64,000 nt of DNA. Origin: Viridothelium virens (taxonomy: Eukaryota > Ascomycota > Dothideomycetes > Trypetheliales > Trypetheliaceae). How positions within the stretch are numbered: the first letter of the stretch is position 1; each line of letters begins with the position of its first letter. The notes below the pieces were generated by a model that had not been told where the DNA came from, ran no database searches, and saw only the letters and a list, made by a program, of their open reading frames with translations. The stretch lies in NCBI GenBank assembly GCA_010094025.1, contig ML991785.1, positions 372,001-436,000 on the forward strand. The letters are read 5' to 3'. Both the position numbers and the translations under genes were made by a program. Below are positions 35,501-46,417 of the stretch, one piece after another.

Positions 35501-36933
35501 CAATGCTCGGACTATGAAGCCGCTTCTACAGCGATACGACAACGCAATACATTCTGCAACAGGCCGTATCATAGGATCCGCTTAGCTTCCTGTCCACGTC
35601 AATTGTTATATACCAATAACAGCGTCATCCTGTGCCCAAGCAATGGGTGTGATCGGACTAAGAATATAATGACGGATCTGGAGGGGACTCTGCAGAAATA
35701 GCCAACAAAAGATATCCGCCCAAGCCCTCTTGCTTTTTTGAGTGGGGTCTACCTCCGATCACGGTTTGTTCTATGTCTTGATATTATTCTGTCATGGATT
35801 GAATGCGGACAGCTTGCTGCCTGGCTTGCCGGCAGTGTATAGTCTATCCATTTTTTCTTGAATCAGACGTCCGAGCGCGTCTGGTGTTTTACGGAAAGCG
35901 TGTTGGCTTGCTGCATGGGCATGGGCATGATGCCCCGAATCATTTCGTATGATGGCGTACGCTTCAGTATAGAATCGCTTCCGTGATGATGAAGTGTAGC
36001 CCTCGAGGGGAGACATCGGATTCTGTTCCCAGAGGTTATTAGCATCGCCGATGCATTTAGTCATCTGTGCTATGAGACCGGAGAGTGCATCCTATCCATA
36101 TTGAATGATAGGCAACTAAAGGTACCAGAAAATGGTCCTAAACACATTACAGATCCTTAATAATGCGACGCGTACGTATACTGCAAAGATATCTCTCCTA
36201 GCGACGTCACAATAGCACTCGCCTAAATCGAATGATGTTGCACGAGGAGCAAAACTGGATGATTGCGCCAAAGCACCTTCTTTCAAAAGGCGTGAACCGC
36301 TTCAAATACTAAATCCGGTTAGAAGTATTAGTCCCTTACTCCGTCGTTCTTGATCTTAGGACCCATGCTTTATTGGCGCCTTTAATTAGGCCTCCTCTGA
36401 ACCGTGGCTGAGCTCACACTGAACCGAGCTGAGTCACCGCGGTATGCTACCAAGTCTTGAAATCGTGCCCACATAGATCGTAGAGGCCAGAGGAGATGAG
36501 CGAACCATTAGAGTAGCAGCCTGGGCCCTGGCTGAACTACTCTGAACATGCTTTGAAGGCGCCCTGAGCCGCGGCAAGTCACTGTAAGCCAGTAGAGTAT
36601 GAGCGAGCATGGACGTAGCTTGACTTAGTATGATTTGATCTCAATGGTGCCTGGCCCCTGAAATTATCATTCTCTACCTTGGGCAATTGACTGTAATTTT
36701 TGATGGTACATTCAAAAGCTTCCGGACTGTTGTAAAGGTCCAAGAGCAGCGGAAGGCGCTGGAGCTCGAGGCTGAACGCGGGGCGCTCAAGAGATTCAGC
36801 TCCAACTCCATGCCGCATCATTCACTCGGCACAACACACAAGCTGCGCTACAGATTTCTACTTCATTCTCGAGCTCGACACAGCTCTGCTAAGACTGTTT
36901 TCCTCCTTGTCCCGTCTCCGTGCTGCCTCCACA
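35501..36933. other. Intergenic region
   Basis: About 1.4 kb. A 90-codon minus-strand frame at 35792-36064 is listed separately. Around 36390-36590 there are related short GC-rich segments (GAGCCGCGGCAAGTCA and CTGAGTCACCGCGG) that resemble the ends of the fold-back element at 44.3 kb. The last 200 bp should be the promoter of the DUF7704 gene. Confidence 0.4.
35792..36064 (-). CDS. Hypothetical open frame, 90 aa, low support
   Basis: Opens with ATG at 36064. It is hydrophilic, with a His/Ala repeat (SGHHAHAHAASQHAF) followed by a helix-like KTPDALGRLIQEKMDRLY. I recognise no family, and there is no splice or promoter support. It may be a fragment of a decayed gene in this repeat-containing gap. 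Confidence 0.2.
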   Translation of the reverse strand: MTKCIGDANNLWEQNPMSPLEGYTSSSRKRFYTEAYAIIRNDSGHHAHAHAASQHAFRKTPDALGRLIQEKMDRLYTAGKPGSKLSAFNP

Positions 36934-37386
36934 ATGGCGAACAACCTCCCCCCCATCCCCCTCGCCTATCGCATCCTCCTCCTCTGGTTCGAACCACTCG
37001 CAGCTTTCAACGGCGCCCTCCTCTGCCTCTTCTCGCCCTCCACCTTCCTCCGCACCTTCACTGTCCTCCCTTACGTCGCCGCCTCACAAGTGATCTACGA
37101 CCAACTCGCTGCTTGCTACGTTCTTTTCGCATGGAACGAAGCCATCGTCTTGCGCTACAGCCAAGATCTTCGGGTTTGGAAGGCAATTGTATTGGGTATA
37201 CTGGTGTGTGATATGGTGCATCTGTACGCGAGCTGGCATGCGCTGAGCACGGAGGTGTTTTTGAGACCCTGGCTGTGGAGGGCTGAGGAGTGGGTGAATC
37301 ACGCGTTGCTTTACGGGCCCGGGGCGATGAGGGTGGCGTTCTTGATGGAGGTTGGGTTTGGGAAGGAGAAAAAGAAGAGAAATTGA
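36934..37386 (+). CDS. DUF7704 family integral membrane protein
   Basis: Single-exon protein of 150 aa from the ATG at 36934. The frame is open upstream, but without another convincing Met. Four hydrophobic segments are visible: IPLAYRILLLWFEPLAAFNG, LLCLFSPSTF, the VIYDQLAACYVLFAWNEAIV stretch, and a VWKAIVLGILVCDMVHLYAS helix, then a C-terminal HALLYGPGAMRVAFLMEVGF helix and a Lys-rich cytosolic tail. The FEP near the start, the NEA(I/L)VLR motif, the DLRVW motif and the D-x-x-HLY motif match the small fungal DUF7704 family, whose function is not known. It sits between the two hydrolase-ankyrin paralogues without obvious relation to them. Confidence 0.8.
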   Translation: MANNLPPIPLAYRILLLWFEPLAAFNGALLCLFSPSTFLRTFTVLPYVAASQVIYDQLAACYVLFAWNEAIVLRYSQDLRVWKAIVLGILVCDMVHLYASWHALSTEVFLRPWLWRAEEWVNHALLYGPGAMRVAFLMEVGFGKEKKKRN

Positions 37387-38597
37387 TATAGAATGTGGGC
37401 GAAATAAGAAGTCGAAAGCAGTGAGACGGCGTCGGCGGCATGGCGTTTACTAAGTCTTTGAGCGAAGATTGAAATATTGCTCGGGTGTGAGGCCTTCGTG
37501 GAGAGTGCCGGAAAAGAGGTAGACTGTGAGTGACCTGTCTCTGGACGACGTATACTTGGACGAGGCGCTGCTATGAATAAGACCGTGGCCCTCTGAGCGC
37601 CGGGAAAACACGCATAACGCCTTGAGAACATTATTTGAACGGGATAATTTTCTACAGGATGTTCTCCTTGCGCTATGCGTATTTACCCAATGCTTAGTAT
37701 ACTACATGGGGAGAGAAACTCCAACAGAGAGTCTTCTTATGATAGGCCGTGTGGAGACACTGGAGCAGAGTAGACAGCAATTTTTGCCCATCTCTGGGCA
37801 TGAGCATTTCTGCGAGAGTTGCGTGGCGAAATCTACGTTCACTCGAATCCAGCAATGAAGTTCCTGAGCTCTAATGAAGTGCATTTCGCCTATGTAGCTA
37901 TTTCCGGGAAGAAACTTGAGGCTCTCGACCTCGGGAGCCCCCAAAGAGTGCAAGTACCATTTGAAGCAGTGGTTATGGCGAACACAAGGTGAAACATATT
38001 CTTGATATTAGTCAATCGCAATTTTCACGGGAGAACACGTAGGAAAGGCGGAAAGATCCTACAGGCGGTCTGCCGGTGGAGCGATCTTCCTTGATACTCT
38101 ACCTAACGTTCGTTTCCTACGCCAAGTTTGGAAATTTGCCTTCCGCATGACTAAGCTAAGCAACCTCTGATGTCATATTTTGAGGCTTGGTAAATTTGAA
38201 TGGAGATGGCTGACACTTTTGCCTTGTAAATCAAGAGCTCAGCAGAGGCTTACTGGGCTGTGCTAGGCAGATTACTCCACGGAGTACTCCGTAGATGCAG
38301 ACTCGGAAGACATTGCACCTCTATTCCTCGGTTCGAGATGCGAACTCTTCTGGACGCACTCCGTACAATACAGCCTTTCCCCGTTGTTATCAGCCCTGCT
38401 CACCACTAATGGCACCTGCATCAGCGCAAGCCTTTCGTTATAAATTAAACAGCGTCAGCCACTGCTTATTGCAAGAAACGGTCAGTGGTTCGCGAGTCAG
38501 ATTGATCAAGCTGAGGCTGGGACCGGTAGGTTTATCTACCTGGGACGTCCGCAATGAGACGATACCTACTTCTTTGACCTATTGGGGGTATACCGGG
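37387..38597. other. Intergenic region upstream of hydrolase-ankyrin copy B
   Basis: About 1.2 kb. The frame of copy B is open back to 38295 but aligns with copy A only from 38598, so the upstream part is probably 5' UTR. It has an ACTCCGTAC copy at 38358-38366 and an ACTCCGTA at 38286-38293, the latter within a short palindrome. No separate gene. Confidence 0.45.
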
Positions 38598-41120
38598 ATG
38601 CGATGGGAGATGGGAACCAAACAGTACTCAACAGTGTATAGGGTGCAAGGCATACCTATGGAATATCGGAAGAAACAGTTGAAGGAAGCGTTGACCTCAA
38701 TTTTTCATCTCCTAGAGACAGAAAATTTTGTTCGCATTTACTCTTTAGCGCCAAATTATACGTGGTCTCGCTCTTTGAAGGTAGCTACGATAACCTTCGA
38801 TAAGGAAATAGAAGTCTTATCGGAAGGCAAAAAAGAAGCATGCTTTGTCGTCCCTACCGGAGATACTGACGACGATGACGACGATGGTGCGTTTTCTCAA
38901 CGCGTCACATTCAAGCTCGATGTGCACTTCGAAGGCCTGACACCTTTGCGTGCATTCAGGAACGAAAGAGATCATCTCATTGAGTAAGTGCCCTATGAGC
39001 AATCACAATCCTTGGCGGTATGCCGCAAGCTTTCGACTGAGCCATCCTGCATAGCGTCGTCGCCGTAACTGGTCTTGGAGGCCATGCCTATGGGTCATTC
39101 AAGGAAAGAGGCGGAGATCACATGTGGCTTCGCGACTCTCTCCCACAGGATCTAGAAGCGGCGCAAATATATCTGTATGGATATGACTCGCACTTGTCAA
39201 ACAGCCAGTCTTTCCAAGGGATTGTGGCATTGGCGACTACTTTGAGACAGCGCCTACAAAGACTCAGAAGAGTATCCGAACATGACGATAGGCCGGTCCC
39301 AAGGCCCTTGATTTTTATTGCTCACAGCCTTGGTGGCATCCTTGTCAAAGAGGTGTGTACGACCTCTTCATAAAGAGAAGGACCAGCTCTTTCAGCGTTG
39401 TGTCTGATCAGACCTTGAACTTCCACAGGCTTTAGTGCAGATGCAAGATGACCCTCACGATCAGAGAATGCTCAAGACGGTGTTTGGGGCTCTTTTCTTC
39501 GGTGTTCCCAATCATGGGATGGATATCACATCTCTACGCACAATGGTCCGAGGACAGCCAAATGAGAATTTAGTCACACAACTAGGTCCTGATTCAGACA
39601 TCCTGGATAGGCTGGCTTCCGACTTTGATAGGGTTTTCAACTTTTCGGACTCCCGCATAGTATGCTTTTGCGAGACAGCTTTGTCCCCTACAGCAGTAGA
39701 AGACCCTGCAGTAAGTTGTGGCAATACATCAATCTGATTTTCCATCCATAGCAAACCAGATGAACTCACGATCTTTTAGACGGGAGTATGGAAGCTTACC
39801 GGGCCTCCTGTGAAACTCGTTGGCAATTTCTCAGCAAAAAGTGGTCGCCCACGTGATCGCGAGTCCTACCAACTCAACCCTATCAATCGCAACCATTCTG
39901 ATCTTGTAAAATTCCCTTTGTACGATGATGTGTATGAGACCGTTCGGTCAACACTGCGGGGATTTGCGTCGATTGCGCCGAGAGTCATCTACAGTCGCTT
40001 CCCTTTGGATTCGAGCTTAGGATTGCATGAAGCCGCCAAAAAGGGAAACGTCGATCGAGCTCATCTACTTCTGTCATGCGGAGTTGATCCAGATGAAAGT
40101 GATGCTGATACAATGACACCCATGCATCTCGCTGCTCAACGTGGACACGTCGAACTCATTCGGATACTCGCAAATTTTGGGGCGAGTATAGATCAGGAAG
40201 GCGGCCAAAACCGGGAGACTCCGCTTCACTGTGCCGTGGCGGAAGGCTGTACTGAGGCTGTCCAGACCATCGTGGAGAACGGCGCTGACATTCACGCGCG
40301 AGAGGCATATGGTGACACGGCCTTGCATCTTGCAGCAGAACTAGGCCACGCCGACATCATTCGGATACTGGTGCAATATGGCGCTCGGATTGATGGTAGA
40401 AACAGGACAAAAGACGGCAAGACCGTTCTCCAGGCTGCCGTGGAGGCTGAGATTAAAATGAGCTACCAGGGAAAAAGAAACGAAGCCCTTGATACGCTCG
40501 TGGCTCTTGGTGCCGACGTCAATGTCGGAGGTGGTTTGGAGACACCACTACATTGCGCCGTACGGGCTGGCAGTGTACGGGCTGCTCGCATTCTTCTAAA
40601 CGGCGGTGCAAACGTCAATGTGTCGGAACCAAGGAACTTCGAATCACCTCTGCATGCGGGGGTAATTGCCGGAAATGCCGAGTTGACGTGTCTGCTATTA
40701 GAGAAAGGCGCGTATGTCAACGCAAGAGACAGTAGGGGAAGAACGCCTCTATTCCTCGCTGCAGAGAAGTGTCACTCGACTGTGATACCGGAGCTTCTTC
40801 GCTACGATCCTGATATTTTTGTTCAAGACTTTGAGCATAAGCTTACCGCATTAGAGATTTCCCGCCGAAAGATGCACTCGGCAACAATGCAGGTCCTAGA
40901 AGGGCATACATCTCTATCAACAACTTCTATTGAGGAAGGAAAAATACAAAATAGTAAGTACGGTCTCAGACAATTACTTGCATTTCTTGTTGAAGCCTCT
41001 GTACATATATGCTCACCACTTACAGATATTCCAAGCGCTCCAACCGCGGCCGACGTTCTTCTCGATTTCCCCAATTACGAAATCGATCCTTCGCCATTTG
41101 CCGATAATGGACAGGGCTAA
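38598..41120 (+). CDS. SesB-like alpha/beta hydrolase with RRM-like N-terminus and ankyrin repeats, copy B
   Basis: Exons 38598-38983, 39055-39352, 39429-39710, 39780-40953 and 41026-41120 give 744 aa. The last intron is 72 bp and in frame, so it may be retained. The start is chosen by alignment to copy A, where a Met lies at the same offset before the first strand (STVYRVQGIPMEY). The order is RRM-like fold, acidic linker (GDTDDDDDDG), then the hydrolase with GLGGHAYGSFKERGGDHMW, the elbow FIAHSLGGIL, GALFFGVPNHGMD and NRNHSDLVKF. Then come about eight ankyrin repeats (TPMHLAAQRGHVELIRIL, TALHLAAELGHADIIRIL, TPLFLAAEKCHSTVIPELL). The central hydrolase exon is 282 nt in both copies. Unlike copy A there is no interruption, and the hydrolase exon is not split. 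It is likely cytosolic, and a role in recognition or defence is inferred from family context only. Confidence 0.87.
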
Positions 41121-44100
41121 GGACCAGCCTTACCGACGTTGGCCGTCCATGAAGTCGCAAGAATGAACTTTGACTTCAATCCAGGCCAATAATACAGGCG
41201 TGCCGCACTCTCCGCCCCTAGCAGACAGCTAAGAAGACGATAGCACAAGAAAACGCTAACCTGACACAAGAGTATGGTCACATCCTGGGTGACTTGTTTT
41301 TGAGGTTGAAAGATCAGCTAATTCGAAAGCTGTTCATTACACTGGTCCACGACACCTTAGGAAAGCTCACCGAGTAGTCTTGGTTTCTACTAGTGTCTCC
41401 ATCCTGGAGGATCCCGGCAGGAATCTTATAGACTTCACCACGAGATGCATTTCCGTTGCTCTCATGACCAACATCTCAACAAAAGTAGGCCATAGACAGC
41501 AACAAAATGTTTGGAAATCACTACCTTGATGAAGAGTTCTAAGACAATTGATTATGTAATAGATTACCTTCCCTCACCAAACATCACATTTCGCTGCGAT
41601 CCTTCACATTCTTTCTTCGCTCCTGCCAGGGTCATCACTAATTACTCGCAACAATACAACTGTGATCGCTTTTTTCGCTGAAATGAATGGCGAATTGGTT
41701 TGAAAGCCGCCTCCGAAGCCACCCGAAATTACAGCGGTGCCGACATCAAGATGTAGGATCGAAAGATCGTGCGACTCGGGCGGCGGGCCTGCTTTCAAGT
41801 TGATTATAATGTATAACGTTGCCTGCAAATATGACGCTTACTTTCCTCATGAGCCCCAAGTCCGCCGGTCACTGTTGTGGTTCGAAATGATAAGGTACAG
41901 TGTGTAGCACTGACTACGAAGACGATGGTGAGCAGCATCTTACGTGTGTTGCATATACAATTCGTCTTTTCGGCGCTCTCGCCCCTCAAGGAAGGGATAA
42001 ATCCCAGTCCGGACCAACCATATCGCAAGTCAGTTGATATACTTCGCACCATTCCTACTTTTTTTTCCAACAGTCTTTCCCTCTTTTCTAGCCTTTGGTA
42101 GAGGCGTTCAGGACATCTAGGTCTCCTTGCGGATCTATTTTGCCAATATGCTCCTCATCACCGGACACTCTGCGCTCGAGGGAGATTGGCTCTCTGGCAT
42201 CAATGGTACTGGCCCGATTAGTTCGACCCGAGAGCCTCTAACGATATCCACAAGCACAGGCTCACCCCATCTTTTCTATCCCGGCATTCTTTACTGGCAT
42301 TCCGTTGACAAGCGAGAACAGAAAAAGCACACAGATCGTGCCTGAAGTAACGGATAATCTCATCTCGGTAGAATGATAATGATGTATCATGCAGAGCTGA
42401 GATCGATCATCGGCTTCTAACCTTTCGAATCGTGATCGTCGGAGAAGAACTTGACAAAAGTTGTGAGACGATATAAGGAACTCGAAGGTCATTACGAGTC
42501 AGTACATGTTTACATCGTCCTCAAAGCTTATCTTAAACTTTATATAGGTAACATTCCCAGTACCTTTTCACTATGATGAAGCGGTTAGTAAACCACTAGA
42601 AGATGAGAGGAGACCAAGGTCGTTACCACTCTTAGCACCCACAGAGAGTTCTCAGCACCGAAGGAACCCAATATCAACAAAGTAACTCAACAAGAGCAGG
42701 TTCTATCCTCCTGTATGCGACGACTTCTTCTCTGATCTCTATCTACATTTGACACTCAGTTGGACCTCACAACCACTGAGCCTATAATAAGTAATCTCAG
42801 CTACTCCGAGCAACTTATCTGTCTTGACCCCGATATCCTTAACAGAAAGACTATAGCAGACGAGCTCTACAGACCCGTATATCAAAATGCCAATAGTTGA
42901 CGTTCATAATGCGTTGTTATGCTTGATTGGTAGAGTGATGAGTGATGCACCATGGCTAGGGTGAAAGGTCACCGTCCAAAAAACCAACAGGGAACAGCCC
43001 TTCCCTTCACAAAATCGAGACATATGACCAGCTGAAAACTCCAAACTTCCCAAAATCTGGATCTGAAACAAGCCAAGTAAGTGGCCATGTGCCATGCGGA
43101 CTCCACTGATAGGCCTATGCTTGCATCAACCTCTGCAAAGCTCCGTTGAACCATCCATCATCTCCGTCCTTCGATTCGAACAAAGGCACCGCCAACTTCC
43201 CCACTCTGAAAAAAAAGTGATTCATTGGGGATTTGCACGGCAGAAAAGAGTTATGTGCTGATGTGAGCCAGTGTTAAGCAATATGCGTCGCCGTAAAGTA
43301 AGGAAAGAAGTAGAGACATCACTGTCGTACGGGCAAGCAGAGGCTCCTGCCTTTTCAAAGTGCCCCTTCTTCCGGCAGTTCCATCAGATTCCGCTATCTT
43401 CACCATCATCGTCGGGTCAAAAAGATAGGCACGCTAACATCGAAGGGACGGAAGTCCAGCAAAGCTTGACGATCCGTTGAACGGTCGCGATTATTCCTGA
43501 ACTCCGGAAATGTCAACTCATGACAAATGTTTGGGTTTTGAATTGACGGGCTTACCATGAGACTTGCATCCGTGCATGTACCCGCTGAATATGGCAACCA
43601 AATGTGACGACTCCTGAAAGCAAGTCGCGACAACCAAGCTCGTTGAGGTGACCGGCATCTTCGGTTCGCATCGCCAAAGCCAGCAGCCCTGGGGGCACAG
43701 ATGTCATCGAATACGTTGTATCAGAAATTTTATGCCTGAATTGAGGTATCAGGTCGATGTTTTATGTTCGCAAACGAAGCTGTTGAAGACCGATACCTCA
43801 TCAGATGTCCTACATTTTTCCAAGGCCCACCCAAGCACCCACATAAAGCGGATGAATGGTTGGACCTATAGCCGGTCAGCTAAATGACTGTGGAAAGGCG
43901 CATCACTTTGAATGAAAATGATTGTGACTTTCTTGGTTTCTCCCTAAGTATGTGTTGATACAACAGGTAACGTGAGATACTCACGCTCAACACTACGAGA
44001 AGGTGAAGTTCTTTCGTAGGGCTTAGGGACAAGCAAATGTGAAAAGTTCAAACGAATGTGAGGGAGAGGCGGAAGAGAGACGGCTAGGGCCTGGGGAAAG

Positions 44101-44273
44101 TAAGGAACGTGATAGAAAGGAACGGACAAGCGAATAGGACGTAGGTAAAAGAGTGAATATAGGGATAAGGATGACAGTAGCGAGCGACTAAAGGGTGAAA
44201 TTAGCGACTTAACAGCAGAGGACAGCTCGAGTACCTAGGACCAGCTCATTAGCCGTTTCGCCGCATTGACTAC
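41121..44273. other. Gene-poor region, 3.1 kb
   Basis: No complete gene supported. Around 42540-42900 two stretches read like eroded protein in different frames (FPVPFHYDEAVSKPLEDERR, and ISNLSYSEQLICLDPDIL) separated by stops. They may be relics of a gene or an element, and I cannot assign a family. The rest shows only short random frames. Confidence 0.45.
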
Positions 44274-44452
44274 CTTACCGCGGCTGGGGGGTTCCTCAAC
44301 TGGTAATCAATACAATGTTATTTCAACTTTACTGTTGCGACCTTGTTGGCCCATGTTCTCGCCGCCTTAAGATAGGTCAACATGGTCATAACAGCTAAAG
44401 TGAGGTAACATTATGTTGATTATCAGTTGAGGAACCCCCCAGCCGCGGTAAG
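44274..44452. mobile_element. Fold-back MITE-like element
   Basis: A 179 bp element with terminal inverted repeats of 37 bp (44274-44310 and 44416-44452) that differ at one base. The outer sequence is CTTACCGCGGCTGGGGGG. Inside the arms the inverted symmetry goes on imperfectly almost to a central loop of about 30 bp, so the whole element can fold into one long hairpin. No coding capacity. No clear target-site duplication at the exact arm ends. It fits a non-autonomous DNA transposon (MITE or fold-back), superfamily unknown. One-mismatch arms suggest it is fairly young or kept paired by gene conversion. Confidence 0.75.
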
Positions 44453-44791
44453 TCAGGTTGCAGCCTTTTGATATCTGATGTCTACCGGACCAACGGCCAC
44501 GATATGACACAACCGCCCCTCTTGATTGCAGATATTGCCAGTCGATGTTGTGGATATGAACGTTATCCTTAGGTACAGTCTAAGAAGGCGTGGCGTTAAG
44601 TGTCCAGAAAGGTGAATACCGCCTACAGGTGACGCCCCTGCCCTCATTCACTGCAATGACTGATAAAGCCTAAGTCGGTCAGATCAAGCTACGCATGAGT
44701 TGTATACTAAAAGATTGGTCTTACAGGCAGTTTCAGGAACGTGTTCCCCAGGCATACACTGATACCTAATTGCTGCGATGATGTTAGCAAC
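44453..44791. other. Spacer between the fold-back element and the LTR
   Basis: About 340 bp with no gene or repeat that I can support. Confidence 0.4.
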
Positions 44792-45112
44792 TGTTACGAA
44801 CGCTCCTGGCCAAGGACGCGTCGGAGGTAGCCACTACTTGTAGTGCACCAATCGCGTAACACTAGGCGCGTCTCGCAACAGAAGTAGCAACAATGCGGCA
44901 CGGACACCTTAACCATCTCGCAGCAAGATAAGCGAGATCTCACCTCGCCAAAAGTAAGATAACATCTCGCCCTTCTCACTGCGAGACCAGCGAGAAAGAA
45001 GACTATAGTGGAGGGTCAACGAATACTTAAGGAGCCCGGCTCCAGGCACATTCTTGTCTTCCCTCCTTGCGTTTTATTATCACACTGTTCCCATACCACA
45101 CTGTACGTAACA
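44792..45112. mobile_element. Probable solo LTR of a retrotransposon
   Basis: A 321 bp segment begins TGTTACG and ends CGTAACA, the usual TG...CA with a 7 bp inverted end. The flanking bases extend the inverted match to AACTGTTACG/CGTAACAGTT. Near the 3' end it has a TACTTAAGGA TATA-like box and a pyrimidine-rich TTCTTGTCTTCCC stretch, as in fungal LTRs. No second copy and no gag or pol remains lie within the window, so it is best read as a solo LTR fossil of unknown superfamily. No clear target-site duplication is seen. Confidence 0.45.
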
Positions 45113-46417
45113 GTTAGTTGCGAGCCAAATTAAACAAGCCTTATTCATTGCAAGTTGTTCAAACAAAGCTTAGTGACCTTCTTACATACATTGGATCCTT
45201 GACACTCCGCTCCTACGTGAAAAACCCTGAGACCATTCTACGTACCTGCTACAAGCTGCGCTTGTACCAGGGGTATAGGCTCATAACAGCAACTCAATCA
45301 TCCACACCAAGCGCTTCCTTAGCGGATCCATGAATGATTTTAATAACCATCCCAGCTCGATGATTACAGTGAGCTGGTAGAAATGAAAAGCCGAAATCAG
45401 CAATTGTGGAGTAAGGCTTGATCCTACCGTTCGCTGCTTGGACAGTGGCTTGACGACCTACAATACAATAAGTCAAAAGTGTGACCGGCTGCAACAGCTC
45501 GCTCAGCAGATATGCTCCTTTCTCACCAATAACACAAATCAAGGCCAGGTGATGCGAGCGCATCGGCACTGGTGAAATCCCACTGTTAGATAAGAGCGGG
45601 TTCTGAAACCCATTGGCGTGGAACTTATATTCGCAACCTTCTCGATGGATGTATTATTAGCGGCATAAGGATTGACAAGTGTATCTGATGGAACTTAGCA
45701 ACGGCTCTACCACTCTTCTTATCCTGCCATTCTCCCTCAATCCCAAGTTCCTGAACGTCAATGACGTACTTCTCGAGTGTATACTCTGCTACAACCGACA
45801 TATGGTACAGTTGGCCTCCTTTTCCCTCGCTGCCCTTCTGATATCACTGTCGCCGTCATTGTTGTCACTGCTTACCAAATTACTGTAAGGCTATTAATAT
45901 AGCCTGGTGGTACAAGATGTCTCCTTCTCCTTGGTCCAGCAGTGGGCGTCCGCTTATTCGATTATCCTCGGTCTGCTGGCATTGTGTTAGGCATTCAATC
46001 TAGAGCCCTGAACGGTGAAAGCGTCGGGATGCGATGAGGAGCGATGGGGCTTAGATTTTTGCCTCCTGTAACGCGAGTTCTTGATTCCCATCAATTAGTA
46101 TGCCCTTCTCGAAGTTTTCATGGCATGTCAAATCATGGGGTCCAGACATACATGTCTTCCAGATATTCAAAACAGCATTACCAATTTAGGCAAGATGTAT
46201 ATACTTGTTGTACAAAGATATACAGGAACCTTGAGTGATTGTCCCGAAAGACTCACATCCTCATCATACTGGCGCGGCCCGCACTGCCATTCATCGTATG
46301 ACCATTTGCCTTGTCATTCTCCATTCCCACGCGCCCATTCGTAGCTATTTCGACCGCTGCGCTCCCATTGATGCGTTGTGCCTCGTTTGGCTCCGGATTT
46401 CCTTCCTTTTCTGCTCC
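45113..46417. other. Gene-poor region, 1.3 kb
   Basis: No gene supported. A 92-codon minus frame near 45294-45569 has no family resemblance. The right end is the 3' flank of the phosphoesterase gene. Confidence 0.45.

Noticed and set aside
38295-38597. Upstream extension of hydrolase-ankyrin copy B by 101 codons
   Set aside because: Not shared with copy A; Met codons at the same offset in both paralogues support the start at 38598 (or 38610).
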